Made by a program: the position numbers and the translations under genes. A stretch of DNA of 37,563 nucleotides, taken from the NCBI GenBank assembly GCA_001775395.1, contig MEWP01000121.1:1-37563 (forward strand). Reading direction: 5' to 3'. Positions 1 to 6,930 of the stretch are shown here, one piece after another. The DNA is from a candidate division Zixibacteria bacterium RBG_16_53_22 (GTDB lineage Bacteria > Zixibacteria > MSB-5A5 > UBA10806). The notes below the pieces were generated by a model, which saw only the letters and a list, made by a program, of their open reading frames with translations, was not told the DNA's origin and searched no databases. Positions within the stretch are counted from its first letter, which is position 1. Each line of letters opens with the position of its first letter.

Positions 1-30
1 GCTTACCCCGCATATGGCAGGAGTTTGTTT

Positions 31-49
31 GCGGGGCTGGAAGCCCCGC
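31..49. repeat. GC-rich palindrome (8-bp arms)
   Basis: Perfect inverted repeat GCGGGGCT / AGCCCCGC with a 3-nt loop. The first ten bases of the window (GCTTACCCCG) recur at 4508-4517 inside the large cruciform, so the left edge probably cuts a similar intergenic element. Confidence 0.7.
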
Positions 50-55
50 CTATTA

Positions 56-67
56 GCACATATGTGC
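56..67. promoter_or_regulatory. Candidate LexA-type operator upstream of dinB
   Basis: Perfect 12-bp palindrome GCACATATGTGC, 49 nt upstream of the dinB ATG. It differs from the Gram-positive LexA core GAACATATGTTC only at one symmetric pair of positions. dinB and dnaE2-type genes are classic SOS genes, so a repressor site here is plausible. Assignment to LexA is inference, since LexA sites vary between phyla and no lexA gene is in the window. Confidence 0.35.
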
Positions 68-78
68 ATTATCTATGG

Positions 79-100
79 GGGCGGACCCGCGTGTCCGCCC
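79..100. repeat. GC-rich palindrome (8-bp arms)
   Basis: Perfect inverted repeat GGGCGGAC / GTCCGCCC with a 6-nt loop. It overlaps the spurious upstream ATG at 75, which supports starting dinB at 117 instead. Confidence 0.7.
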
Positions 101-116
101 GGAATCAGGTATTGAT

Positions 117-1361
117 ATGCCAACCAATCATCGCATCATTGCCCTTGTCGACATGAACGCCTTCCTGGCCTCGGTCGAGCAGGCTCTTAACCCGTCGTTG
201 CGCGGTAAGCCGGTCGTGGTCGGCGGCGAACCGGGCACAAGAGGCATCGTCATCTGCGCCTCATACGAGGCCCGTAAGCTCGGCGTGCGGTTCGGCACCC
301 CGCTGGCCGAGGCCTACCGCCGCCTTCCGACCGCCGCGTTTCTGAGAGGCGATATCAAGATCTATATCGACTACTGGCGCGCCGTGCAGGAGATATTCGG
401 CGCCTACACCCCGCAAATCGAGCCGGTTTCCATGGACGAGGGGTACCTGGACCTGACGGGCTCGCCCGCCATTAGTAAGGCGGGTTGCCGCAGCCGCTTC
501 AAATCGGTGCGCGAACTCGGCCAGGCCCTAAAAGACGATATCCGCAACCGCCTCGATATCGGTTGCTCGGTCGGTATCTCCACCACCAAAATGTTTGCCA
601 AGATCGCCTGCAATATTCGTAAGCCCGACGGCCTCACCGTCATCGGGCACGAGCGGGCGCTGGCAATGTTGCCCGGCCTGCCGGTCCGCAAACTCCCCAA
701 TGTCGGCCGCAAGATCGAAAAGACGCTGGCCGAACTCGGTGTCCATACGGTTGGCGACCTGTTGAAAGTCCCGAGGCCGGTGTTGGTCGAGCTGTTCGGT
801 GTCCGCGGAAACGAATGGCACGACTACGCCCGCGGTATCGACAAGCGCGAGGTCCGACCTGGCCTTCATCAGAAGACGATCAGCCGCGAGACCACGTTCA
901 ACGCCGACTCGGTCGACCGCGAGTTCCTCGGCGGCACACTCTACTACCTCCTCGAACGCGTCTGCCAGAAGCTCCGCGAGCTGAACCTTGTCGCCGGGCG
1001 GGTGGCCGTCAAGCTGCGCTATGTCGATTACTCCTCAGTCGACGATGTCCGGACACTCGATTTCCCCTCCAACTCCGAGGGCGACATCCATCCCTATGTC
1101 ACCGCCCTGTTCGATAAGATCTACACGCGTAAAACCGGTGTCCGCCACTTGGGAATCACTGCCGCGAACCTCACGCCGGCCTTCCGGCAGATACAGCTTT
1201 TCACAAGTGAGAAATCGTTCGACCTGGCACGCGGCCTCGATAAGGTCCGCGCCCATTTGGGCTACCACGCCATATACACCGGCCGCACCGTGCGCCTGGG
1301 GGACAAATTCCGGGAGGTTGTCGATGGCTACGAGCTTCGTACCCCTTCGCTGTCGCAGTAA
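117..1361 (+). CDS. dinB: DNA polymerase IV (Y-family translesion polymerase)
   Basis: This 414-aa protein is a Y-family DNA polymerase that copies damaged template. The catalytic acids are intact: Asp12 in LVDMNAFLASVE, and Asp107/Glu108 in SMDEGYLDLTG. It is therefore an active polymerase and not an ImuB-like protein, which has lost these residues. The palm and fingers are followed by helix-hairpin-helix motifs (LPNVGRKIEKTLAELG) and the little finger. A QIQLF motif near the C-terminus looks like a beta-clamp binding site. The ATG at 117 is preferred because the earlier ATG at 75 lies beside a palindromic repeat and would add residues outside the family. The 3' end overlaps the next polymerase gene by 38 bp, implying co-transcription and coupled translation. 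Confidence 0.93.
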   Translation: MPTNHRIIALVDMNAFLASVEQALNPSLRGKPVVVGGEPGTRGIVICASYEARKLGVRFGTPLAEAYRRLPTAAFLRGDIKIYIDYWRAVQEIFGAYTPQIEPVSMDEGYLDLTGSPAISKAGCRSRFKSVRELGQALKDDIRNRLDIGCSVGISTTKMFAKIACNIRKPDGLTVIGHERALAMLPGLPVRKLPNVGRKIEKTLAELGVHTVGDLLKVPRPVLVELFGVRGNEWHDYARGIDKREVRPGLHQKTISRETTFNADSVDREFLGGTLYYLLERVCQKLRELNLVAGRVAVKLRYVDYSSVDDVRTLDFPSNSEGDIHPYVTALFDKIYTRKTGVRHLGITAANLTPAFRQIQLFTSEKSFDLARGLDKVRAHLGYHAIYTGRTVRLGDKFREVVDGYELRTPSLSQ

Positions 1362-4300
1362 CTACTCGTTCCTCCACGGGGCCGCGAAAATCGAGGAGCT
1401 TCTGGAACACGCCGCCCGCTTGGGCCTTGGTGCGCTCGGCCTGGCCGATCTCGGGGGCCTCTACGGCGCGGTGCAGTTTGTAATGAAAGCCCGCGAGTTC
1501 GCCCTCAAGCCGATACTGGGTGTCGAGCTCGATACCGCGGCCGGCACGGTGCTATTTTTCGCCAAGGACTTCGCTGGCTACGGCAACCTCTGCCGCCTCT
1601 CGACCATCGTCAAGCTCCACGAGCGCACGCCCTGCGTCGATGATATCGCCGCGCATTGCAATGGCCTTGTTGCGGTAGCATTTGCTTCTGCCCATATCAA
1701 TCGAAATGCCGAACTCGGAATTCCGCAATCCGCAATCCGCAATCCGCAATCGGAAATCCTCACGTCGTTGTCTGAGATGTTTGGAGATGACCTATATTTC
1801 GGACTTGTTACGTTCGGGGATGTTACAAGCCGGATACGATTGCGAAAAGCGCTCCGGGCAATCGACAAGCTGGATATCAAAACTGTCGCCGGCAACCCGA
1901 TCGCCTTCATGACTCCCGAGGATTACCCCACGCACCGGGTCCTGCGCGCCATAGGGGAGATCGTGCCGGTCGACCAGTTGCCGGCCAAAAAATGTGAGGA
2001 CCCGCAAGCGTATTTCAGGAGCAAGAGCGATTACACGAAGCTATTCCGAGAATTCCCCGAGGCCCTGGGCCATACCGCCGAGATTGCCGAGAAATGCAAT
2101 CTCGAATTACCTCTGGGAAAACTCAATTTTCCGCAATACGAGAACAAATCCGGCAAGACTAATTCGCGCCTGCTCTACGAGCTGGCTTTCGCCGGCCTGC
2201 AGAGGCGCTATTCAAAGCTTAAGGGTGACGCCATATCCCGGCTGGAATACGAGCTCAACGTCATCGAGCGCGCCGGCTTTGTCGACTACTTCCTTATCGT
2301 GCATGACATCATCGATTTCTGCCGCCGCGAGCGCATCCCCTGTGTGGGACGAGGCTCGGCGGCATCGTCGATCGTTTCGTACTGCCTCGGCATCACCGAA
2401 GTTTGCCCGATCGAGCAGGACCTCTATTTCCCGCGCTTCCTCAACGAGGCCCGGCGGGATCCTCCCGACATCGATATCGACCTCTGCTGGAAACGCCGCG
2501 ACGATGTCCTCGAATTCGTCTACGAGAAATACGGCCGTGATCGGGTCGCCATGATCGCCACCACCAATACCTTCGCCGTGCGGGGCGCCATCCGCGAGGT
2601 CGCCAAGGCGTTCGGTCTCTCCGGCGACGAGATCTCCGATTTCACCAGGCGCATTTCGTCGAATGGAAAGATGAGCAGCATTGAAAATCGCATCAAGACG
2701 ATCCCCGAGGCCCGTCACCTGCCGATTCACGCCGAGCCGTATAAGACCATCATCGAGATCGCCGCCCGTATCGAGGGCTACCCGCGCCACCTCGGTATCC
2801 ACTGCGGTGGAATCGTGATTTCGCCAGGTTCATTATTGGACTATGTGCCGCTCCAGCTTGCGGCCAAGGGGATCGCCATCACACAGTACGACATGTATTC
2901 AATCGACGATCTCGGCCTGGTCAAGATCGATCTCCTCGGCCAGCGCGGCCTCTCGACAATCGAAGAGGCCCGCGATATCATCGCGGTCAGGACCGGCCGG
3001 CGTCCTGACGACATCCCCGAGGGCGATTCCAAGACATATGACTTGATCCGCCGCGGCAAAACAATCGGCATCTTTCAAATCGAATCACCCGGCCTGCGCG
3101 CGCTTTTTGTCGCCATGCAGCCGACAGTCCTTAACGATATCACGCTGGCCCTATCGCTGATTCGTCCCGGCGCCTCGGAATCGGGCATGAAGAAAATTTT
3201 CCTCGAAAGATTATTCGGCCGATTGCCGGTCGAATACCCGCATCCCAGCCTGGAGCCTGTCCTCAAAGAGACGCTCGGCAATATAATCTATCAGGAGCAG
3301 GTGCTAAAGGTGGCCGTGGCCCTGGCAGGATTCACACCCGAGCAGGGCGATTTGCTGCGCCGCTCCATGACCAAGGACCGTTCCAGTCGCGACTTTGCAG
3401 AGTTGCGCGCCGCCTTCTTTCGCCAGGCCGCCCGGCGCGGCGTTGGAAGCGCTGTTGCATCCCATGTTTTCGATATGATCGTGCAGTTTGCCAATTACGG
3501 CTTCTGCAAGGCCCACGCCGCCACATATGCCATGCTGGCGTATCGCGGGGCATACCTCAAAGCCCACCACCCGGTGGAATATATGGCCTCGATGTTGAAC
3601 AATTTTGCCGGTTATTACCAACATCGCGTCTACGTGGAGGAGGCCCGGCGTTTCGGCGCCCGCCTCAAGCCGCCCTCTATCGATCGCCCCTCCGATGTCT
3701 GTTTCGTCCAGACGGACCCGTTCCGGGTTGATGGTCCCGACCTGCATATCGGCCTGCTTTTCGTGCGCAACCTCTCGCGAAACACGATTGATAATATCCT
3801 CGCCGAAAGGAAAAAAGCGCGATTCGCCAGCCTCTTCGATTTCCTGGCCCGCGTCCGGCCCTCGGTCGACGAGGCCGAGAGCCTTATCAAGTGCGGCGCG
3901 CTGGATTGCATCGGCCAGACCCGCCCGCAACTCCTCTGGCTCATGCGCGTCTTCGGCGAAAAGCGGCTTAAGATATTATATGACACCCCCACGCTCGAGG
4001 GCCTCACAGTCCCGGAGCCGGACCTGGCCTTCTTATCCTCGGGATCCGGGGGACCGTCGCTGCCCGATTACACTATCGACCAGCGCCTGCAGGCCGAGGC
4101 CGAAATCCTGGAGATGTCGGTCACGTGCCACCCGATGGAGCGGATTCCGGTGAACAACGGGCGTGTGCGAAGCCTCGACTTGCCGCGCCTCGAGAACAAG
4201 CGCGTCCGGATCATCGGGCTGGTGGCCGACCGCAAGCGGATCAAGACCGCCAATGGCAAGCAGATGGTTTTCCTCTCGATGGAGGACCAGTTCGACATGT

Positions 4301-4443
4301 TCGAGGTCACGCTTTTCCCCGAAATCTACCGGCACGTGGGGGAGAGGATATTCCGCAAGCCGATCCTCGACGTCGAGGGGGTTGTCCAGACCGACATGGG
4401 GGGCCTTACCGTGGTGGCGGAGAAAATTGGGGTGGTGGAATGA
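1324..4443 (+). CDS. dnaE2: Error-prone DNA polymerase III alpha subunit, DnaE2/ImuC-like
   Basis: This 1039-aa C-family polymerase matches the shorter DnaE2-type length rather than replicative DnaE. The order is a degenerate PHP domain (RCRSNYSFLHG, histidines replaced), palm with PPDIDIDLCWKRRD near residues 380-392 and a third Asp at about 536 (VKIDLLGQRGL), fingers, a helix-hairpin-helix (SLIKCGALDCIG), and a C-terminal OB fold (RVRIIGLVADRKRI). It probably extends from lesions together with the overlapping DinB. The ATG at 1324 is chosen because the PHP domain begins directly after it; the open frame continues upstream only as dinB shadow. A run of four CCGCAAT heptads at 1723-1750 encodes a repetitive insert near residues 130-143. 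The symbol is by family resemblance; a DnaE3-like assignment remains possible. Confidence 0.88.
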   Translation: MATSFVPLRCRSNYSFLHGAAKIEELLEHAARLGLGALGLADLGGLYGAVQFVMKAREFALKPILGVELDTAAGTVLFFAKDFAGYGNLCRLSTIVKLHERTPCVDDIAAHCNGLVAVAFASAHINRNAELGIPQSAIRNPQSEILTSLSEMFGDDLYFGLVTFGDVTSRIRLRKALRAIDKLDIKTVAGNPIAFMTPEDYPTHRVLRAIGEIVPVDQLPAKKCEDPQAYFRSKSDYTKLFREFPEALGHTAEIAEKCNLELPLGKLNFPQYENKSGKTNSRLLYELAFAGLQRRYSKLKGDAISRLEYELNVIERAGFVDYFLIVHDIIDFCRRERIPCVGRGSAASSIVSYCLGITEVCPIEQDLYFPRFLNEARRDPPDIDIDLCWKRRDDVLEFVYEKYGRDRVAMIATTNTFAVRGAIREVAKAFGLSGDEISDFTRRISSNGKMSSIENRIKTIPEARHLPIHAEPYKTIIEIAARIEGYPRHLGIHCGGIVISPGSLLDYVPLQLAAKGIAITQYDMYSIDDLGLVKIDLLGQRGLSTIEEARDIIAVRTGRRPDDIPEGDSKTYDLIRRGKTIGIFQIESPGLRALFVAMQPTVLNDITLALSLIRPGASESGMKKIFLERLFGRLPVEYPHPSLEPVLKETLGNIIYQEQVLKVAVALAGFTPEQGDLLRRSMTKDRSSRDFAELRAAFFRQAARRGVGSAVASHVFDMIVQFANYGFCKAHAATYAMLAYRGAYLKAHHPVEYMASMLNNFAGYYQHRVYVEEARRFGARLKPPSIDRPSDVCFVQTDPFRVDGPDLHIGLLFVRNLSRNTIDNILAERKKARFASLFDFLARVRPSVDEAESLIKCGALDCIGQTRPQLLWLMRVFGEKRLKILYDTPTLEGLTVPEPDLAFLSSGSGGPSLPDYTIDQRLQAEAEILEMSVTCHPMERIPVNNGRVRSLDLPRLENKRVRIIGLVADRKRIKTANGKQMVFLSMEDQFDMFEVTLFPEIYRHVGERIFRKPILDVEGVVQTDMGGLTVVAEKIGVVE
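1723..1757. repeat. CCGCAAT heptanucleotide tandem repeat inside dnaE2
   Basis: Four perfect head-to-tail copies of CCGCAAT (1723-1750) plus a degenerate fifth (CGGAAAT). Because 7 is not a multiple of 3, three units encode a seven-residue period, read here as IPQSAIRNPQSE. It lies in the PHP-domain region between blocks of normal DnaE sequence and keeps the frame open. Confidence 0.85.
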
Positions 4444-4452
4444 AATGGGGCA

Positions 4453-4543
4453 CGGGGTGGCATGCTCTGTCCGGCATCTGCCGGACTGAGCATGTTGCAC
4501 ACAACATGCTTACCCCGTCTTCGACGGGGAAAGCACGCCACCC
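4453..4543. repeat. Nested cruciform palindromic element
   Basis: Three nested or adjacent stems. The outer arms GGGTGGCATGCT (4455-4466) and AGCACGCCACCC (4532-4543) pair with one mismatch. CATGCTC-T-GTCCGGC (4461-4475) pairs with GCCGGAC-T-GAGCATG (4480-4494). CCCCGTC (4513-4519) pairs with GACGGGG (4523-4529). It starts just downstream of the dnaE2 stop. It lacks a T-run, so it resembles a mobile palindromic repeat more than a simple terminator. Confidence 0.75.
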
Positions 4544-4576
4544 TCGCCTTATGCAAACGCTTTCAAAAGGCTCAAA

Positions 4577-4603
4577 CGCGCCGCCACAAGGTGCAGCGGC
4601 GCG
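4577..4603. repeat. Hairpin CGCGCCGC / GCGGCGCG
   Basis: Perfect 8-bp stem with an 11-nt loop, in the space between dnaE2 (plus) and a small gene (minus). Read on the minus strand it is followed by GTTTG, so it might act as a weak terminator for the minus-strand pair; otherwise it is one more intergenic palindrome. Confidence 0.5.
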
Positions 4604-4647
4604 CCCAGAATAGCTATATGAATAAGAACCAGTTCCCGATGGTTATA

Positions 4648-4872
4648 TCAACTCGGGCCTTTTAGCTTCTCCCGGATCTGCCGTAACAGCAATACCATTA
4701 CGAAAATCATCAGCATCGCCGAAAATTCGAATAGCCGGCCGGCGCTATAATGAGTCCATGTCAGGTACCATCCAAAGACATTCAGAACCCTGTCGATAAT
4801 AGCTATTATGAGAAGAATGAAGGCCACAGCAAAGAATAGCCTTGACAGAACACTTGTCAGTTTATCGATCAT
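4648..4872 (-). CDS. Small two-helix membrane protein, unknown function
   Basis: The 74-aa product has two hydrophobic stretches (FFAVAFILLIIAIIDRVL and FEFSAMLMIFVMVLLL) separated by a short aromatic loop, and ends in a basic tail (RQIREKLKG). The ATG at 4872 is chosen over an upstream TTG because GGAGGA lies seven bases before it. It follows the small lipoprotein gene by 22 nt, with the ribosome-binding site in that gap, so the two are probably one transcript. I do not recognise the family. It is an inner-membrane protein by composition. Confidence 0.65.
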   Translation of the reverse strand: MIDKLTSVLSRLFFAVAFILLIIAIIDRVLNVFGWYLTWTHYSAGRLFEFSAMLMIFVMVLLLRQIREKLKGPS

Positions 4873-4894
4873 TTGTCTATCCTCCAATAATTGG

Positions 4895-5173
4895 CTAGTT
4901 TCTTGTGATCGTTCTAACGTTTTGCATCATCCGAAAGTCAGTGAAATCGACCCTAACGACCCTTATTGTTCCCACACTGTCCTGGAACCACAACTGAACC
5001 CATTCCGGGTAGGCGGGTATGGTCGATACAGACACTAGGCTGCCGTAAGATGCTGGAATGCTCGCCAGGTCGATAAACTCCTCGCTTGAAATCGGCGGCG
5101 CCATGCGTTCGCATGCCAGAATGACCAGGCATAGGACAAGAACAAGGCCAATGATCACATACCTCTTGGGCAT
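4895..5173 (-). CDS. Small lipoprotein, unknown function
   Basis: The 92-aa product begins MPKRYVIIGLVLVLCLVILAC, a lipoprotein signal with the lipobox ILAC, followed by about 70 residues rich in Val, Ser and aromatic residues (PEWVQLWFQDSVGTIRVV). The ATG at 5173 is selected because AAGGAG is six bases upstream and the signal peptide starts there; the open frame runs further upstream without signal features. A near-consensus minus-strand promoter lies at 5363-5392. It is co-directional with the small membrane protein gene downstream, suggesting a two-gene envelope unit. No known family is recognised. Confidence 0.7.
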   Translation of the reverse strand: MPKRYVIIGLVLVLCLVILACERMAPPISSEEFIDLASIPASYGSLVSVSTIPAYPEWVQLWFQDSVGTIRVVRVDFTDFRMMQNVRTITRN

Positions 5174-5362
5174 AGCAAGCTCCTTTGTAGCTGATTGTTG
5201 AAGGTTTTCTTTATGTAACACCGGAACATTGATATTCAAGCAACAATGGCACAAAATGATTACCTGCCGTAAATTGTCGCATAATTTTAACACCCCCTGA
5301 TTTAACTCAGGCCGCTAATTCAAGCCACTGATGTCGAAAGGATAAAATTTCTCAGACTTGAT

Positions 5363-5392
5363 ATTATATAAATGCCTGTCCGGCCATGTCAA
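5363..5392 (-). promoter_or_regulatory. Sigma70-like promoter for the small lipoprotein pair
   Basis: On the minus strand, TTGACA (5392-5387) and TATAAT (5368-5363) are separated by 18 bp. Both hexamers are perfect consensus. It would leave a leader of about 180 nt before the ATG at 5173; I see no known riboswitch in that leader. Confidence 0.65.
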
Positions 5393-5425
5393 GCGAAAAA
5401 GCGGCCGCCCGAGTCAATCTCTTTG

Positions 5426-5506
5426 GACGACGGAGGTTATAGCCTCCGCGCCGTCAGGAACCCTTTCCTGATGGCCCTTACCGCGTCGGGAATGGGTTCC
5501 CGACGC
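5426..5506. repeat. Array of three GC-rich palindromes
   Basis: Three consecutive hairpins fill the gap: CGGAGG / CCTCCG (5431-5448, flanked by GACG / CGTC), CCGTCAGGAA / TTCCTGATGG (5451-5474, one mismatch), and GCGTCGGGAA / TTCCCGACGC (5483-5506, perfect 10-bp arms). No coding signal is seen in 5174-5724 apart from promoters and these repeats. Confidence 0.7.
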
Positions 5507-5583
5507 CCCGCCCCCGCCCCACCACTGTCCATGTGCCATCTTCTGAAGGCTGAAAATAAATTATTTCACAATTCAATAAATGC

Positions 5584-5603
5584 GGACACGGCATGCCGTG
5601 TCC
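5584..5603. repeat. Perfect 20-bp palindrome
   Basis: GGACACGGCA followed directly by its own complement TGCCGTGTCC. Same intergenic island as the array at 5426-5506. Confidence 0.7.
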
Positions 5604-5636
5604 CTACGGGGATGAGATGAGCGTTCTGCATTATTC

Positions 5637-5665
5637 TTGACTCTTCATATCCCGCAGGGTATATT
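5637..5665 (+). promoter_or_regulatory. Promoter for tRNA-Gly
   Basis: TTGACT (5637-5642) and TATATT (5660-5665) with a 17-bp spacer, about 60 bp upstream of the tRNA. Predicted start near 5672. Confidence 0.55.
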
Positions 5666-5675
5666 GCCGTTGGAT

Positions 5676-5704
5676 ATGCGTGTCACAATTTATTGTGACC
5701 GCAT
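5676..5704 (+). promoter_or_regulatory. Long palindrome in the tRNA-Gly leader
   Basis: GTCACAAT-TT-ATTGTGAC (5682-5699) with outer arms ATGCG / CGCAT and one unpaired T at 5681, giving 13 bp of pairing. It sits between the predicted transcription start and the tRNA, so it could be a repressor site or a processing hairpin. I cannot assign a regulator. Confidence 0.5.
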
Positions 5705-5724
5705 GAATGCAGATTTTAATTCAG

Positions 5725-5796
<72 letters not shown>

Positions 5797-5830
5797 TTTT
5801 TATTTGGGTCCACGTCCGCCACAGGCATTC

Positions 5831-5859
5831 TTGACAGAATTTCCATCCTGAGTTATGAT
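5831..5859 (+). promoter_or_regulatory. Promoter for small membrane protein gene
   Basis: TTGACA (5831-5836) and TATGAT (5854-5859) with a 17-bp spacer, giving a leader of about 40 nt to the GTG at 5907. Confidence 0.65.
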
Positions 5860-5906
5860 TCTCATCAAAACTTATAAGCTTGATAGTCTGGAGAAAGGAT
5901 AGGCAA

Positions 5907-6068
5907 GTGGAAAGTAAATCAGTGGCGGCAAGTAGCGGCATCAGCCTCGGAACGGCTATAGCAGTCGCCATTTCATGGTCTGTTAATCACTCGATTCTGT
6001 GGGCGATTTTGCACGGCTTTCTGAATTGGTTTTATGTGATTTATTATGCGCTTGGATTTGGACATTGA
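5907..6068 (+). CDS. Small single-helix membrane protein
   Basis: The 53-aa product begins MESKSVAASSGISLGTAIAV and continues into a hydrophobic, Trp- and Tyr-rich helix ending near WFYVIYYALG. The GTG at 5907 is preferred over the earlier in-frame start at 5880 because AAGGATAGG lies just upstream and a strong promoter sits at 5831-5859. Short proteins with a glycine-serine N-terminus, a SILWAILHG core and a YVIYY end are common, but I know no function for them. It is monocistronic here. Confidence 0.6.
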   Translation: MESKSVAASSGISLGTAIAVAISWSVNHSILWAILHGFLNWFYVIYYALGFGH

Positions 6069-6117
6069 AAATGAGCGTTAGCGGAAAGACGCTATAGTAT
6101 AACACAATAGTTTTCCG

Positions 6118-6213
6118 TGCCGTCGGGTCGCCCGACCCGGCGCAAGGCGCCAGGGCCGGAGCTGTCGGGTGAGGCCCCGCATGCTTCGCAGCAGGGGTAA
6201 ACCACCCGACAGC
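6118..6213. repeat. Palindromic element pair
   Basis: GTCGGG / CCCGAC (6122-6136) is followed by a longer structure with perfect 11-bp arms GCTGTCGGGTG (6161-6171) and CACCCGACAGC (6203-6213), whose loop holds CCCCGC...GCAGGGG. The rest of the 6069-6430 gap shows no gene; a 12-bp palindrome ATAGCCGGCTAT lies at 6348-6359. Confidence 0.7.
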
Positions 6214-6430
6214 ACATAACCGCGGTTACAAAGAAATTGAATTTGAAGCTTATTGGAGAGGCTGAATTAGGGGCATGAAAATCAGGCTGCCAACAGACAG
6301 CCCCATTTATAACACTATACGGTTTGTCTAAATCCTATACCCCGGCGATAGCCGGCTATGGCTGATCCTGAAACTATCAAGCGCGTTATTAAACAAGGTG
6401 TCTTTGCAAAGAGGTGGCGCTTTTGGTCTT

Positions 6431-6703
6431 TCAGACAACCATTCTTTTGTCCGGCTTTTCATTTTCTACAGAAATCTTTAAGTCCCTCATCGCCAGCATG
6501 CGGGCCCGCAGCTCATCGTTGTTTTCAATAAGCTGCTCCCTGAATCCCCATTTCGCCAGCCTCCTCGTTCTGATCAGAATGCCAAGGGAAACAAGCATAA
6601 ACACTACAGAATTGGCAGTCCGAAACAGATACCCGTAATTAAACTGGGAATCCAGAAAGGCCAGGATTCCGAGTGCGAAAAGCACCAGGCTCCAAATGAG
6701 CAT
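6431..6703 (-). CDS. Small two-helix membrane protein with cytoplasmic tail
   Basis: The 90-aa product has two hydrophobic segments (MLIWSLVLFALGILAFL and NSVVFMLVSLGILI), a basic RTRRLAK stretch, and a charged helical tail of about 40 residues. The basic stretch puts the tail in the cytoplasm by the positive-inside rule. The ATG at 6703 has an ideal AAGGAGG four bases upstream. The gene stands alone on the minus strand between a repeat island and der. No family is recognised. Confidence 0.65.
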   Translation of the reverse strand: MLIWSLVLFALGILAFLDSQFNYGYLFRTANSVVFMLVSLGILIRTRRLAKWGFREQLIENNDELRARMLAMRDLKISVENEKPDKRMVV

Positions 6704-6895
6704 ATGACCTCCTTGCGAATAATATATTTCGACTCTAATAATATCGTCAAAATTAAATGGTCTTTGACCCCTTCAAATTTATTCTTTTGACGTTTTCCAT
6801 GGAGACAGCCTTCTGCGTCTGATTTGTAGTCGCTCTTTGTTTGCCATCTGGATGATATGGCTGGCAGCACTCGAGAATCCGGGCCCCCGGCATCC

Positions 6896-6924
6896 TTGAC
6901 ATTCCTACCGCCATCATCTATGAT
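6896..6924 (+). promoter_or_regulatory. Promoter of der, predicted leaderless
   Basis: TTGACA (6896-6901), 17 bp, TATGAT (6919-6924). The ATG of der is only six bases past the -10, at the expected transcription start, and no Shine-Dalgarno precedes it. Confidence 0.6.
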
Positions 6925-6930
6925 TGCTTT

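Noticed and set aside
75-116. Longer DinB from the ATG at 75
   Set aside because: The added residues come from a palindromic repeat and lie outside the family.
988-1323. Upstream extension of the dnaE2 frame
   Set aside because: Out-of-frame shadow of dinB; no PHP-domain similarity.
6358-6530. Plus-strand ORF starting MADPETIKRVIKQG
   Set aside because: No ribosome-binding site, overlaps the better supported minus-strand gene, and runs into its antisense.
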